A DNA stretch of 45,360 nt from an uncultured Nitrososphaerales archaeon. GTDB lineage: Archaea; Thermoproteota; Nitrososphaeria; Nitrososphaerales; JACAEJ01. The stretch is from NCBI GenBank assembly GCA_938091495.1, contig CALLJF010000033.1, positions 1-45,360 on the forward strand. The letters run 5' to 3'. Under the pieces are notes generated by a model, which was given only the letters and a program-made list of their open reading frames with translations, made no database searches and was not told the origin of the DNA. Position numbers and translations under genes: made by a program. Positions 33,539 to 42,256 of the stretch are shown in pieces (within the stretch, counting starts at the first letter, position 1; every line of letters begins with the position of its first letter).

Positions 33539-34324
33539 ATGATTATGCAAATCAAAATCTACAAAGAGCCAGAGCTTAGAGATCCTTACATGGTCACAGG
33601 CCTCCCTGGTATAGGATATGTTGCCAAGCTATCAGTAGATTACCTGATCAAAGAATTGAAAGCAGAGCTATTCGAAGAGCTTTATTCATCTTCATTCCCG
33701 CCCTACGTTCTGATCAAAAAGGACGGTACAGTCGAATTGTTGAAGAATGAATTCTATTATTGGAAGGATATTAAATCAAAGAACGATCTGATAATTTTTA
33801 CTGGAAATACTCAAGCAATTTCTCCAGAGGGGCAATACGAGATTTCTAACGAAGTTTTAAACAGGGCTGAGAAGTTCAAAGTTAGAAAACTCTTCGCAAC
33901 TGCAGCCTACGTAACTGGTAGATATCTCGAAAAACCGAGGGTCTATGGAGCTGCCACTGAGCCAGAATTGGTGGAAGAACTCAAAAAGTATGATGTCTTG
34001 CCTATGGATGCTGGAAGTATTAGCGGCACTAATGGATTACTATTCGGGCTTGCTAAACTTAGGAGGATTCAAAGCGTTTGCCTGCTGAGCGAAACTCCGG
34101 GCTACATGACTCCATCAGGCCGTGTTCTTGCTGATGCAAAAGCTGTACAGGCGCTTTTAGAAGTTTTGAGCAAAATGCTAGACATTAAGATCGATATGAA
34201 GCCTTTAGAGCAAGAGGCTAAGATGGCTGAAGATTTTGTTCAAAAAATGGAAGAGTTAGAGCGTCGCTGGGTTGAGGAAATGCGCAAATCTGTTAGTCCA
34301 CCACCAAAAGACATCTACCTTTAG
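33539..34324 (+). CDS. PAC2 family protein (first of a pair)
   Basis: A 261-residue member of the PAC2 family (COG1938), archaeal relatives of proteasome assembly chaperones. Family features: MVTGLPGIGYVAKLSVDYL near the N-terminus, and GSISGTNGLLFGLAKLR in the middle. The C-terminal third is helical and charged (about 225-255). Archaeal homologs (PbaA/PbaB) bind the proteasome or act as chaperones or ATP-independent activators; a role here is inferred. A homolog of similar size follows 9 bases later. A proteasome gene is not in this window. Confidence 0.82.
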   Translation: MIMQIKIYKEPELRDPYMVTGLPGIGYVAKLSVDYLIKELKAELFEELYSSSFPPYVLIKKDGTVELLKNEFYYWKDIKSKNDLIIFTGNTQAISPEGQYEISNEVLNRAEKFKVRKLFATAAYVTGRYLEKPRVYGAATEPELVEELKKYDVLPMDAGSISGTNGLLFGLAKLRRIQSVCLLSETPGYMTPSGRVLADAKAVQALLEVLSKMLDIKIDMKPLEQEAKMAEDFVQKMEELERRWVEEMRKSVSPPPKDIYL

Positions 34325-34333
34325 GGCGAAATA

Positions 34334-35029
34334 ATGAGTTGGATAAAATACATCGAGAAGCCAGTAGTAAAAGAACCCATCGCTATTGTGGGCTCTCCCG
34401 GCTTAAGATCGGTTGGGAAGATAGTAGTAGACTATTTGATTGAAGAACTTAAACCAAGATTGGTTGCTGAATTGTATTCAAAACATTTCCCCATTCTTTA
34501 CCAGACAAGCCCCTCTTATGTATCACACCCAGATTACCCTGGTCAAGCTGGCACTCTTTTAAAAGGCGGGCAAGTAGAACTTCCGAAAGTTGAATTTCAC
34601 TTATTGACTAACCCAGAATTGCTGATAACAAAAGGCTATCATGCCAATTTCAATGGACAGTATGAGGTAGCCCATAAAATTTTAGATTTTTACCAAGAGT
34701 TTGGAGTTAAGAGAATGATAGTAATTGCAGGCTATGGAAGAGAAGGAAAAGATGTTTGCTGTGCTGCTACAGATTTGGAGCTGATAAAAGAGCTAAAGAA
34801 ATACGATATTAATATTGGATACGAAGGTCCTTTTTACGGTTTTTCAGGACTTGTTTTTGGTCTAGGAATGCTAAGAAAAATTAAAGGTATATGCCTATTT
34901 GGTAAAACCCAACCCAATCTTGAGGATCCAGAATATCCAGATCCGAAAGCAGCAAAAGCAGTTTTGGAAACACTCAGTAGAATGTTAAACCTTACCATCG
35001 ACCTATCAAAATTAGAAAAAGAGAGTTGA
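34334..35029 (+). CDS. PAC2 family protein (second of a pair)
   Basis: A 231-residue paralog of the preceding gene, with the same core (AIVGSPGLRSVGKIVVDYLI at the N-terminus and GPFYGFSGLVFGLGMLR in the middle) and the same C-terminal MLNLTIDLS-type ending. It lacks the charged C-terminal tail of its neighbour. The nine-base spacing means both are co-transcribed and could form a hetero-oligomer, as PAC1/PAC2-type chaperones do in eukaryotes. A cysteine pair (DVCCAATD) replaces the equivalent site of the first copy. Confidence 0.82.
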   Translation: MSWIKYIEKPVVKEPIAIVGSPGLRSVGKIVVDYLIEELKPRLVAELYSKHFPILYQTSPSYVSHPDYPGQAGTLLKGGQVELPKVEFHLLTNPELLITKGYHANFNGQYEVAHKILDFYQEFGVKRMIVIAGYGREGKDVCCAATDLELIKELKKYDINIGYEGPFYGFSGLVFGLGMLRKIKGICLFGKTQPNLEDPEYPDPKAAKAVLETLSRMLNLTIDLSKLEKES

Positions 35030-35132
35030 TGTAATTCTCCTTAAATCTATTACCAATCTCCTAATAGGAGATCATGTAGTTAGAGTGGCAAACAAAAATT
35101 CTTAAACATTTCTTAATTAATTTGATGTTATC

Positions 35133-35891
35133 ATGTTTGTGATCTTTATAGTGGGGACTGCTGGTTCAGGCAAATCTCTTCTAACATCAACTCTAGTCTC
35201 ATGGTACATTGAAAAGGGCACTAATGCTATTGCTGTTAACCTTGATCCAGGGACTTTGGAGCTTCCTTATGCGCCTGATGTCGATGTAAGAAATTATATC
35301 GACCTTCAGACCATAATGGAGTCTTATGAATTAGGGCCTAATGGAGCGTTAATCCTTGCTTCTGATCTCATAGCTACAAAACTCAACGATCTCCAGGATG
35401 AAATAGATGAATTTAGGCCAGATTATGTAATCATTGATACGCCAGGTCAAGTGGAGCTCTTTGCTTATAGAAATAGCGGTCCTTTCATAGTTAACAATTT
35501 AAAATGTGATGGTAGAGCAGTCCTCTTTTTATTCGATTCTTTACTTGTGTCGACTCCCATGAACTTCGTTTCTATAGCGCTCTTGGCAACCTCTGTTCAA
35601 CTAAGACTAAGATCAGCACAGATATCTGTTCTTACAAAAAAAGATATGATAGGAAAGCAAGTAAGGAAGATAATGAAATGGGCATCGAGTTCTGTTGCTC
35701 TCGAGGAATCTATAAGAGAAGGAGAAGAGGATTCCCAGTACTTATTGAGTAGTGGAATTCTACATAAGTTGGTGGAGCTTGGTTTTGCTCATGAACTAAT
35801 ACCTATATCGTCTGTTACTCGCGAGGGAATGGTTGAGCTTTCAGCAACGTTAGCAAACATTTTCCGTGGGGGGGAGGAGGTTGATGGATAA
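35133..35891 (+). CDS. GPN-loop GTPase
   Basis: A 252-residue SIMIBI-class GTPase. The P-loop is GTAGSGKS (8-15), the defining Gly-Pro-Asn loop is at residues 68-70 (ELGPNGAL), Walker B is IIDTPGQVELF, and the guanine-specificity motif is LTKKDMIG. Archaeal members are homodimers related to eukaryotic GPN1-3, which help assemble RNA polymerase II; the archaeal role is not settled. It lies between the PAC2 pair and the corrinoid adenosyltransferase with short gaps. The association with assembly-type chaperones is suggestive only. Confidence 0.92.
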   Translation: MFVIFIVGTAGSGKSLLTSTLVSWYIEKGTNAIAVNLDPGTLELPYAPDVDVRNYIDLQTIMESYELGPNGALILASDLIATKLNDLQDEIDEFRPDYVIIDTPGQVELFAYRNSGPFIVNNLKCDGRAVLFLFDSLLVSTPMNFVSIALLATSVQLRLRSAQISVLTKKDMIGKQVRKIMKWASSSVALEESIREGEEDSQYLLSSGILHKLVELGFAHELIPISSVTREGMVELSATLANIFRGGEEVDG

Positions 35892-35916
35892 TTCCCGATC
35901 AAGAGGTTAATGGGTA

Positions 35917-36459
35917 TTGACTCCAAAGATAGAGAAAGGGCTTGTTCACATAATAACTGGGAAAGGTAAGGGCAAGACTACATCAGCTATAGGGCAAGGT
36001 CTAAGAGCAGCAGGACATGGATTAAAGGTCTACATGATACAGTTCATGAAGGGAGAATTTGAAGGAAAAAAGTATGGCGAGATAAAATCCATCAAAAAGT
36101 TTCGAAACTTTAATGTAATTCAATTTGGCAGTGGAAAGTTGCTTTCTCATGGCGCTCCTAATGAGACTGATTTTGAATTAGCTAGGAAAGGTTTTGAGCA
36201 CGCAAAAGAGATCATTAATAGTAACAAGTACGATATGGTCATATTGGACGAGATATGGGTAGCAGTGCATCATAATTTGATAGACTTGTCAGAAGTTATC
36301 GGCTTGATAAAGAAAAAACCTGAGCGTGTAGAATTGGTATTGACAGGAAGATATGCCCCGAAGGAAGCTTATGATTATGCAGACTACGTCTCAGAGATCA
36401 AGAAGATAAAGCATCCCTATTCAAAGGGTCTTAAGGCAAGAATTGGTATAGAGTTCTAG
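35917..36459 (+). CDS. cobO: Cob(I)alamin adenosyltransferase, CobO/BtuR type
   Basis: A 180-residue P-loop enzyme that adenosylates corrinoids. Signature features: HIITGKGKGKTTSAIGQGLRAAG (P-loop with the inverted-nucleotide CobA/CobO arrangement), VYMIQFMKGE, DMVILDEIWVA, and VLTGRYAPKE near the C-terminus. The length is typical. It begins with TTG; no alternative upstream start was seen. Corrinoid metabolism is needed for the methyl carrier CdhD/CdhE in this genome, although adenosylation itself serves AdoCbl enzymes or salvage. It is convergent with the RHH/PurM-like gene, one base apart. Confidence 0.9.
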   Translation: MTPKIEKGLVHIITGKGKGKTTSAIGQGLRAAGHGLKVYMIQFMKGEFEGKKYGEIKSIKKFRNFNVIQFGSGKLLSHGAPNETDFELARKGFEHAKEIINSNKYDMVILDEIWVAVHHNLIDLSEVIGLIKKKPERVELVLTGRYAPKEAYDYADYVSEIKKIKHPYSKGLKARIGIEF

Positions 36460-36460
36460 T

Positions 36461-37393
36461 TTATAAGACTTTACCTACAATGGTTATAGGCTTTCTAACT
36501 ATCCATGTCAATTTTTCTATCTGTGTTTCATCCATAGTTATTAAAACAGCAGTGGCTGGACCAGCGGGCTTCTCCAAATCAATCTTTATATTGTTGAAAA
36601 ACTTGACTTGGCGTCCAACCATATGAGCTATCATCCTTGCTTCATAAGCTATTCCTTGGGTATCTATTGGAATCAAATCATGAATGAAATCCAACTGTGT
36701 CAATCTAACCAGATCGTGAAGGTCTGCTATCTTTCCCTCCTTTTCAGCTTGAATAACTTCGTCCCCAACCTTTGGTTCTCCCATTAGCACTAGAGCATCA
36801 TTTGGCTGAGTTCTTCCCATTCTTAATTCGTCTTCATGAACCAATCCTACAGCAATAACCCCTAAGCCTGTCTGGTCTGTGCTTATGTTCTCCTCTGTAT
36901 TCATGCTTATAGATTGATCTGGGTCCATTCCTACTTTCTTCGCTTCGCTCTTTATACCTCTTAGTATTTCTATGCCAGTAGGATTCATCTCTACGCTTAG
37001 TGTAGCTATTATCAGCTTCGGCCATGAGTTTATAGAAATGGTATCCATTAGAGCAACTCTAGTCATGAATCTACCAAGTGTAAAACCATCTACCTTGACT
37101 TTATCCATGGATTTTGGACCTATGCCACCAGATGACGTGTAGCTTAAACTCAAAATCAAGCCTGTTGGTAGCTTCATGAGGGTTACGTCTCCCCTCTTCA
37201 TCAATGTGACTTGTGAAGGAACTAATTTAAAGACAGTTGGACGAACTATACTTCCTATGTTCTTAAGCATAGCCAGGTAAAAGGTCAAGGCTTGGCGAAT
37301 GACTTCCGACCTATTTAGCTCATACTCTTTTGCAAATCCATCTATATCGCGGATTAACTTCTTTGGAAGCCTTACGTTTATTGGGTTACTCAA
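36461..37393 (-). CDS. Ribbon-helix-helix domain fused to a PurM/SelD-like (AIRS) domain
   Basis: A 310-residue protein. Residues 1-45 (INVRLPKKLIRDIDGFAKEY, then NRSEVIRQALTFYL) form a CopG/Arc-type ribbon-helix-helix DNA-binding domain. The rest resembles AIR synthase-related proteins: GGIGPKSMDKVKVDGF, the strand-helix segment with LSVEMNPTGIEIL, STDQTGLGVIAVG and PAGPATAVLIT. That fold binds ATP or phosphorylated intermediates in PurM, ThiL and SelD. A fused regulator that senses a nucleotide-type ligand is the simplest reading. The canonical PurM catalytic motifs (HADGVGTK-like) are not present, so it is probably not an enzyme of purine synthesis. Confidence 0.7.
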   Translation of the reverse strand: MSNPINVRLPKKLIRDIDGFAKEYELNRSEVIRQALTFYLAMLKNIGSIVRPTVFKLVPSQVTLMKRGDVTLMKLPTGLILSLSYTSSGGIGPKSMDKVKVDGFTLGRFMTRVALMDTISINSWPKLIIATLSVEMNPTGIEILRGIKSEAKKVGMDPDQSISMNTEENISTDQTGLGVIAVGLVHEDELRMGRTQPNDALVLMGEPKVGDEVIQAEKEGKIADLHDLVRLTQLDFIHDLIPIDTQGIAYEARMIAHMVGRQVKFFNNIKIDLEKPAGPATAVLITMDETQIEKLTWIVRKPITIVGKVL

Positions 37394-37505
37394 ATTCTAT
37401 ATCAACTGATTAGTTTAGAAAGTTAAATCCCCTTATTATCCTCTTGGTTTATGATGAATCTTTTAGCTTATATCTTAGCATAATAAGTTATGGAGTTGGT
37501 GACAG

Positions 37506-38528
37506 ATGGCAGTAAACTCTGATTCTATACTATCAAGATCCATTGGGTGCTTAGCAGGCGTAGCCATTGGTGATGCTATGGGCATGCCTACCTCCAGCTT
37601 CTCTCCAGATCAAATACGCGAAAAGTTTGGCAGAGTTACGGATTTCATCGATGCGCCTGCTGGGCACATTATTCATGATGGGTTGAAGGCAGGCCAGGTT
37701 ACAGACGACACTTGGATAACGCTAATCTTAGCAGATGCTATAATTGAAGATGGTTTTGTATCAAAGGAAGGCTTTGCCCAACGCTTGTTTGAATGGAGTA
37801 AGGGATTGGGTGCCTCTTTAGATAGATTGCTTGGACCTAGCACAAAAAGAGTCTTGAAGAAGATGGCTAAAGGAGTTAAACCTCAAGACATTACTGGGTC
37901 AGGAACCACAGATGGCGCATCTATGAGAATATCTCCTGTAGGAATTTTGAACGCAGGCTTTGATCTGGAAAGGGTTGTAGAAGATGTTGTGAAGGCATGT
38001 GCGTTAACTCATAACACTAGCGTAGCTATCTCTGCTGCTTCGTCTGTAGCGTGTGCTATATCGAAGGCTATAACGGGAAAATGTGGGGTTGACGCAATCG
38101 AGGCTGGAATAGAAGGTGCAAAGCGTGGCGCCAAATTTGGAGTTTTTTACCCAGCAGCCCCAGTCGATAAGAGAATCGAACTGGCTATAAAGATAGTCTT
38201 AAAAGCAAAGAATATTGAAGAAATGACAGATTCGCTCTATAATTATGTTGGAGCTGGTATAGAATCTAATGAAGCTATACCTACTGCCTTCGGCATCTTT
38301 TTCGCTACTAACGGCGAGCCCATGGATGCTATAATAATGGCTGCAAATATTGGAGGAGACTCTGACACTATAGCATCGATAGTAGGAGGTATGGCAGGGG
38401 CATTTAGGGGAATTAAGGCTTTTCCAAAGGATTTAGTTAAGAAGGTTGAGCAAGTCAATGGATTGGATTTTGAGAAGATAGCAAGAAAGCTTCTCGAAGT
38501 AAGGGAGAGGAAGTTGATGAAGTTATAG
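37506..38528 (+). CDS. ADP-ribosylglycohydrolase family protein (DraG-like)
   Basis: A 340-residue member of the ADP-ribosyl-GH superfamily, which removes ADP-ribose from proteins or small molecules using a two-metal centre. Metal-binding motifs: GVAIGDAMGMPT (near 16-27), GQVTDDTWI (near 63-71) and NIGGDSDTIASIVGGMAGAF (near 280-299). Length and motif order are typical. Substrate is unknown. It is divergent from the RHH/PurM-like gene with 112 bases between, so a shared control region is possible. A terminator-like hairpin follows its stop by about 50 bases. Confidence 0.9.
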   Translation: MAVNSDSILSRSIGCLAGVAIGDAMGMPTSSFSPDQIREKFGRVTDFIDAPAGHIIHDGLKAGQVTDDTWITLILADAIIEDGFVSKEGFAQRLFEWSKGLGASLDRLLGPSTKRVLKKMAKGVKPQDITGSGTTDGASMRISPVGILNAGFDLERVVEDVVKACALTHNTSVAISAASSVACAISKAITGKCGVDAIEAGIEGAKRGAKFGVFYPAAPVDKRIELAIKIVLKAKNIEEMTDSLYNYVGAGIESNEAIPTAFGIFFATNGEPMDAIIMAANIGGDSDTIASIVGGMAGAFRGIKAFPKDLVKKVEQVNGLDFEKIARKLLEVRERKLMKL

Positions 38529-38577
38529 ATGTATTAGTGAAAAAGATTAATCAGTTTAGTCGGTTAAGTCGCACCCT

Positions 38578-38616
38578 ATGAGAGCAGGGGACTTGGCTCT
38601 CATCCTTTTATTTTTT
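38578..38616 (+). terminator. Strong stem-loop with T-rich tail
   Basis: Perfect 8-bp stem ATGAGAGC (38578-38585) and GCTCTCAT (38596-38603), with a 10-base loop, followed by CCTTTTATTTTTT. It lies about 50 bases after the ADP-ribosylglycohydrolase gene. It looks like a bacterial-type intrinsic terminator, which archaea use rarely; a structured small RNA is an alternative. Confidence 0.5.
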
Positions 38617-38803
38617 GCTATGATAGACACCTTTTCTAATGATACATTTTAGAGAAGACTTAATTTAGATACACCGGCACTCACGACACTTCATATTATT
38701 AGCCTGTTTTATAGAATGAATTATTATACTTATAATCTAAAGGTTATGTTTTTCACTTTATATTTATTATGATGAGATTAGTGGATAGTGTCCGGATAAG
38801 CCA

Positions 38804-39361
38804 TTACCCCTTTAATGCTCGATAGTATAATATGAACAATCCTAAGAATAGCTTGAGGTTGAATAGTCCACTCATACGGTCTCTTGCACTCAGCTTATGA
38901 TGGAATATCATAGTCCTCTCCTTCAAGTATCTGAAGAACCTCTCTGCTCTGTTCCTCATACCAAACTTCTCATGCCTATATTCTAATCTAAGTCTATTCA
39001 AAGCCCAACAGTACCAAGGGCCTTTATTTACTATGATGATGGGTTTATTTTTACACATCTTCATGACCCTCCTCAAGAACATAAGAGCGTTGAGCTTACA
39101 CCTTTGATAAGATGTATCCATCACTAGAAGCTCCTTCGTATCGACGGCTGACCAGATGTATACTACGCGCTTCTTCACATTAAGCTTAGTTTCATCTACA
39201 GCTATAATGCCAGATACCTTCTTAGCCAACTCATAGACTGTTGACTTACCTATAAGCTCTAACACTAGACTCATGACTTTAGAGACTCTTCTGCAGCTAC
39301 CATGAAACATGTAGTCCAAGACTGCTAAGACCTTGATCTCTCCTTTTAAGTAAAGTTTCAA
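38804..39361 (-). pseudogene. IS6-like DDE transposase, probably inactive
   Basis: A 185-residue transposase of the IS6/IS240-type DDE class. The first Asp is D56 (IIAVDETKLNV). The second catalytic position reads IVNKGPWY, with Asn112 where the family has Asp (VDKGPWY). The Glu is present as RNRAERFFRYLKERT (E140). The N-terminus is short, lacks an obvious full helix-turn-helix and begins at a TTG. An IS-end-like sequence (TAGTGTCCGGATAAGCC, about 38785-38801) lies just past the stop, but no matching inverted end is seen on the other side, so this is a remnant. Confidence 0.75.
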
Positions 39362-39476
39362 AACAACTATTTTTATCAGTATCTATCATTAATTATTCGT
39401 CTCCATTCACATTATCTTTCAAGCTTAAAAGGAGTGTTAAGAATCTTTGAACTATCTTTTTCCTTAACATTTAATT

Positions 39477-39495
39477 ACTTATTATGATAATAAGT
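39477..39495. promoter_or_regulatory. Palindrome just upstream of the Hef cassette
   Basis: Perfect arms ACTTATTA and TAATAAGT with a 3-base spacer (TGA), ending 9 bases before the preferred ATG at 39505. Its position over the likely core promoter fits an operator, but the high AT content makes chance plausible. Confidence 0.3.
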
Positions 39496-39504
39496 TGAGT
39501 GAAG

Positions 39505-39825
39505 ATGTCTGAGGATAAATTAGTATCCTTCCTTAAGACTGGATCAGACTGGGCTAGAATGAAGACCACAATACCTGGTTTATTCATACTTAAACTTCCA
39601 GCATATAAGAACAATCCATCTAGGCTTGCTATAGAACTGAATCCTGTAGATGAATCTGGATCACCTACAAAGAAGAGAGGATTAGTTATAAGGTCTTCAC
39701 AAGAGCTTAATGAGTTTAATAAGCTCTTTCAATACGATAAGCTCTCTTCATTACTAAAGATTATAGATAAAATAAATCCAGCTCCTAAGAAGGCAAAGCC
39801 TGGTGAAGAAGTCTTAGAGATCTAA
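39505..39825 (+). CDS. Conserved-looking protein upstream of the Hef-type helicase
   Basis: A 106-residue soluble protein. It contains LKTGSDWARMKTTIPGLFIL and LAIELNPVDESGSPTKKRG, ending with a helical part (LLKIIDKINPA) and an acidic tail. I believe similar proteins occur next to Hef-type helicases in other TACK archaea, but this is memory, not a search. ATG 39505 is preferred over GTG 39499. It ends one base before the helicase start, so it is co-transcribed and may be a helicase partner. Confidence 0.65.
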   Translation: MSEDKLVSFLKTGSDWARMKTTIPGLFILKLPAYKNNPSRLAIELNPVDESGSPTKKRGLVIRSSQELNEFNKLFQYDKLSSLLKIIDKINPAPKKAKPGEEVLEI

Positions 39826-39826
39826 T

Positions 39827-41920
39827 ATGGGATATGTATCACACCCACTAATCTACCCAGATACTGTTGAAGATAGAGACTATCAGAGAAGAATAGTTGA
39901 AGCTGCTAAAGATAAAAATACGATGGTAGTATTGCCAACAGCATTAGGAAAGACTGTAATATCATCATTGATAGCTGTTAACATACTCTATAACTATCGA
40001 AATAAGAGAATCCTTGTCATGGCTCCTACAAGACCTTTATGCATGCAGCATAAAGACACATTTCAGAGGATCATAAGACTTCCTCAAGATGATTTCACTT
40101 TACTAACAGGAAGAGTACCATCAGATTATAGAGAAGCTATATGGAAAGGATCATCAAGAATAGTATTCGCTACTCCCCAAGTTGTTAGAAACGATATCTT
40201 GATGAAAGGATTGAAGTTAAACGATTTTGGATTATTAGTATTCGATGAATGCCATAGATCTGTTAAAGAGTATGCATACACTGAGATTGCTCAGCATTAT
40301 GTGAAGAATTCAGATTATCCATTGATTTTAGGGATGACAGCATCGCCAGGCTCAGATATTGAGAGAGTAAGAATGGTATGTGAATCATTGTTCATAGAAC
40401 ATGTTGAGTATAGATGTGACGAAGATGATGACGTTAAACCATACGTTCAACCTATTCATGTTGAGTGGAAGAGAGTCAATTTACCACTACAATATCAACC
40501 ATTAAGAGATATTCTTAGAGGCATGCTAAATGACAAGATAAAATGGCTTCAAAGCAGAGGATATCTTAAGAATATATTTAAAGAAGTTACAAGGAAGCAA
40601 CTCATAGAGCTAGGTGCAGAATTAAGGTATAACGCTGAGATGAGCATAGAAGAAGAAAGAGGGCCAATATATCAAGCTATAATGAGACAATCATCTGCAT
40701 TAACATTATTTCATATGCTAGAACTTTTAGAGACTCAAGGTGCATACACACTCAAAGCATTCATAGAAAGAATGGAAAATGATGATAAAAGGGCTCATAC
40801 AATTCTGATGAAAGAAGATATTTATGGAGAGCTATTAGATTTGTTAAGTGGCAAATGCTATGCTGAGCATCCAAAAGCTGAACTGTTAAAGCAAGTAGTG
40901 AAAGATCAGATAACAGCTAACTCAAGCTCAAGAATACTTGTATTCACTCAATATAGAGATACTGCAACACATCTTGTTGAAGAGCTAAATAAAATAAACA
41001 ATGTTAGAGCTGAGAGATTCGTAGGACAAGCTACTAGGTTCGGTGATAAGGGATTGACACAAGAGCAACAAGTATCTTTGATTGATGATCTAAAGAAAGG
41101 ATATCTGAATACATTAGTAGCAACATCTATAGCTGAAGAAGGATTAGATATACCTGAAGTAGACTTAGTAATATTTTATGAACCGATACCATCTGAGATA
41201 AGATACATTCAAAGAAGAGGTAGAACAGGAAGAAAGACTGCTGGAAGAGTAGTAATACTTGCAACCAATGATACTTATGATATGATCTATTTGTATGCAT
41301 CTTCTAGAAGAGTTGAAAAGATGAGAAACATAGCAAGTAAGCTGAACAGCATTCTTAAGCCAGTATTAAGGATTAGGATGAAGCCTAAAGAAAATCCTAT
41401 GACTCAAGAAGAGATTTTACAAATACAACGAATATCTGGATTAAAGCGTGAGCCATTACTAATTCCAAGTGAGTTAGAGAGATTCAAAGATCTTAGCAGA
41501 GAAGTAGAAAGAGCTGAAAGGATTATATACTTTAAGATATTAGAAAAAGGAGTATTAGGTTTAAATGATGAAGAGCTATACCATGAGATGGAGAAAGAAG
41601 GATTCAATAAAGGAATAGTGAAAGCAGCATTATCAAAGCTGATTAAGAAAAGGTATGTAGCTAATAAGAATAACATATCAGCTATACAAATGAAGAGCGT
41701 ACCTGGAGCTAAGATTATGGATATTGAGATAGAGAAAGTCATAGCAGGACAGGCAGTAGTATGGGTGAATAGTAAGTGGAGGGCAAGGTTATTACCTGAG
41801 AATTATTATGGACCTAAAGAGCTGATAAGAAAGGGTTCAAGCTTTAAAGCGTTATGTGAGCTGTATCATGATTCAGGAGTGCTATGTGTAAAGGTAAGAC
41901 AAGTAATCCAATTTTTATGA
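39827..41920 (+). CDS. Hef/FANCM-type superfamily 2 helicase without nuclease domain
   Basis: A 697-residue helicase that opens with HPLIYPDTVEDRDYQRRIVE, the Hef N-terminus. Walker A is LPTALGKT, the DEAH-box variant is FDECHRS, motif III is GMTASPGS, and motifs V-VI are SIAEEGLDIPEV and IQRRGRTGR. Hef from euryarchaea has a C-terminal XPF-type nuclease; here the C-terminus has instead a winged-helix-like part (about 560-610) and a short beta-rich end, with no ERKxxxD motif. It likely acts at stalled forks or branched DNA, perhaps with a separate XPF nuclease. Its last bases overlap the next gene (ATGA). Confidence 0.88.
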   Translation: MGYVSHPLIYPDTVEDRDYQRRIVEAAKDKNTMVVLPTALGKTVISSLIAVNILYNYRNKRILVMAPTRPLCMQHKDTFQRIIRLPQDDFTLLTGRVPSDYREAIWKGSSRIVFATPQVVRNDILMKGLKLNDFGLLVFDECHRSVKEYAYTEIAQHYVKNSDYPLILGMTASPGSDIERVRMVCESLFIEHVEYRCDEDDDVKPYVQPIHVEWKRVNLPLQYQPLRDILRGMLNDKIKWLQSRGYLKNIFKEVTRKQLIELGAELRYNAEMSIEEERGPIYQAIMRQSSALTLFHMLELLETQGAYTLKAFIERMENDDKRAHTILMKEDIYGELLDLLSGKCYAEHPKAELLKQVVKDQITANSSSRILVFTQYRDTATHLVEELNKINNVRAERFVGQATRFGDKGLTQEQQVSLIDDLKKGYLNTLVATSIAEEGLDIPEVDLVIFYEPIPSEIRYIQRRGRTGRKTAGRVVILATNDTYDMIYLYASSRRVEKMRNIASKLNSILKPVLRIRMKPKENPMTQEEILQIQRISGLKREPLLIPSELERFKDLSREVERAERIIYFKILEKGVLGLNDEELYHEMEKEGFNKGIVKAALSKLIKKRYVANKNNISAIQMKSVPGAKIMDIEIEKVIAGQAVVWVNSKWRARLLPENYYGPKELIRKGSSFKALCELYHDSGVLCVKVRQVIQFL

Positions 41921-42132
41921 AAGTCAAAAAGTTCATGATCGTTGGTTGTCCAAGTTGTGAGAATCTTCAACTTACTGCATCAAAGAATGCTATGAAGTGC
42001 AAGTACTGCAGGAAGATAACAAGTATAAATAAGCTGAAAGTATTCTATTCTTCTAATAGTCATAAGGATGCTCTCAAAACCTTATATCAAATGAAAGAAG
42101 GGAGTTATAGAGACTTAAATCGCCAACTTTGA
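41917..42132 (+). CDS. Small zinc-ribbon protein coupled to the helicase
   Basis: A 71-residue protein with a CxxC pair (VGCPSCENLQ) and a second pair (MKCKYCRKIT), forming a zinc ribbon, and a C-terminal helix (HKDALKTLYQMKEGSYRDLN). The ATG at 41917 overlaps the helicase stop (ATGA); a frame start at 41884 exists but would overlap the helicase more deeply. Tight coupling suggests a shared role in DNA repair, possibly as a DNA-binding or scaffold protein. No family name can be given with confidence. Confidence 0.65.
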   Translation: MKVKKFMIVGCPSCENLQLTASKNAMKCKYCRKITSINKLKVFYSSNSHKDALKTLYQMKEGSYRDLNRQL

Positions 42133-42256
42133 CTCCTAAGAGTTCAGGTATAGTTCTTCGTTAAAATAATTCTGCCTTTAAAAGACTCGACTTTATTCAT
42201 CTAAGCCTTCACTCCATATTTAGCTCAAAATAATAAATAGGGTTAAGTTTGTCTAG

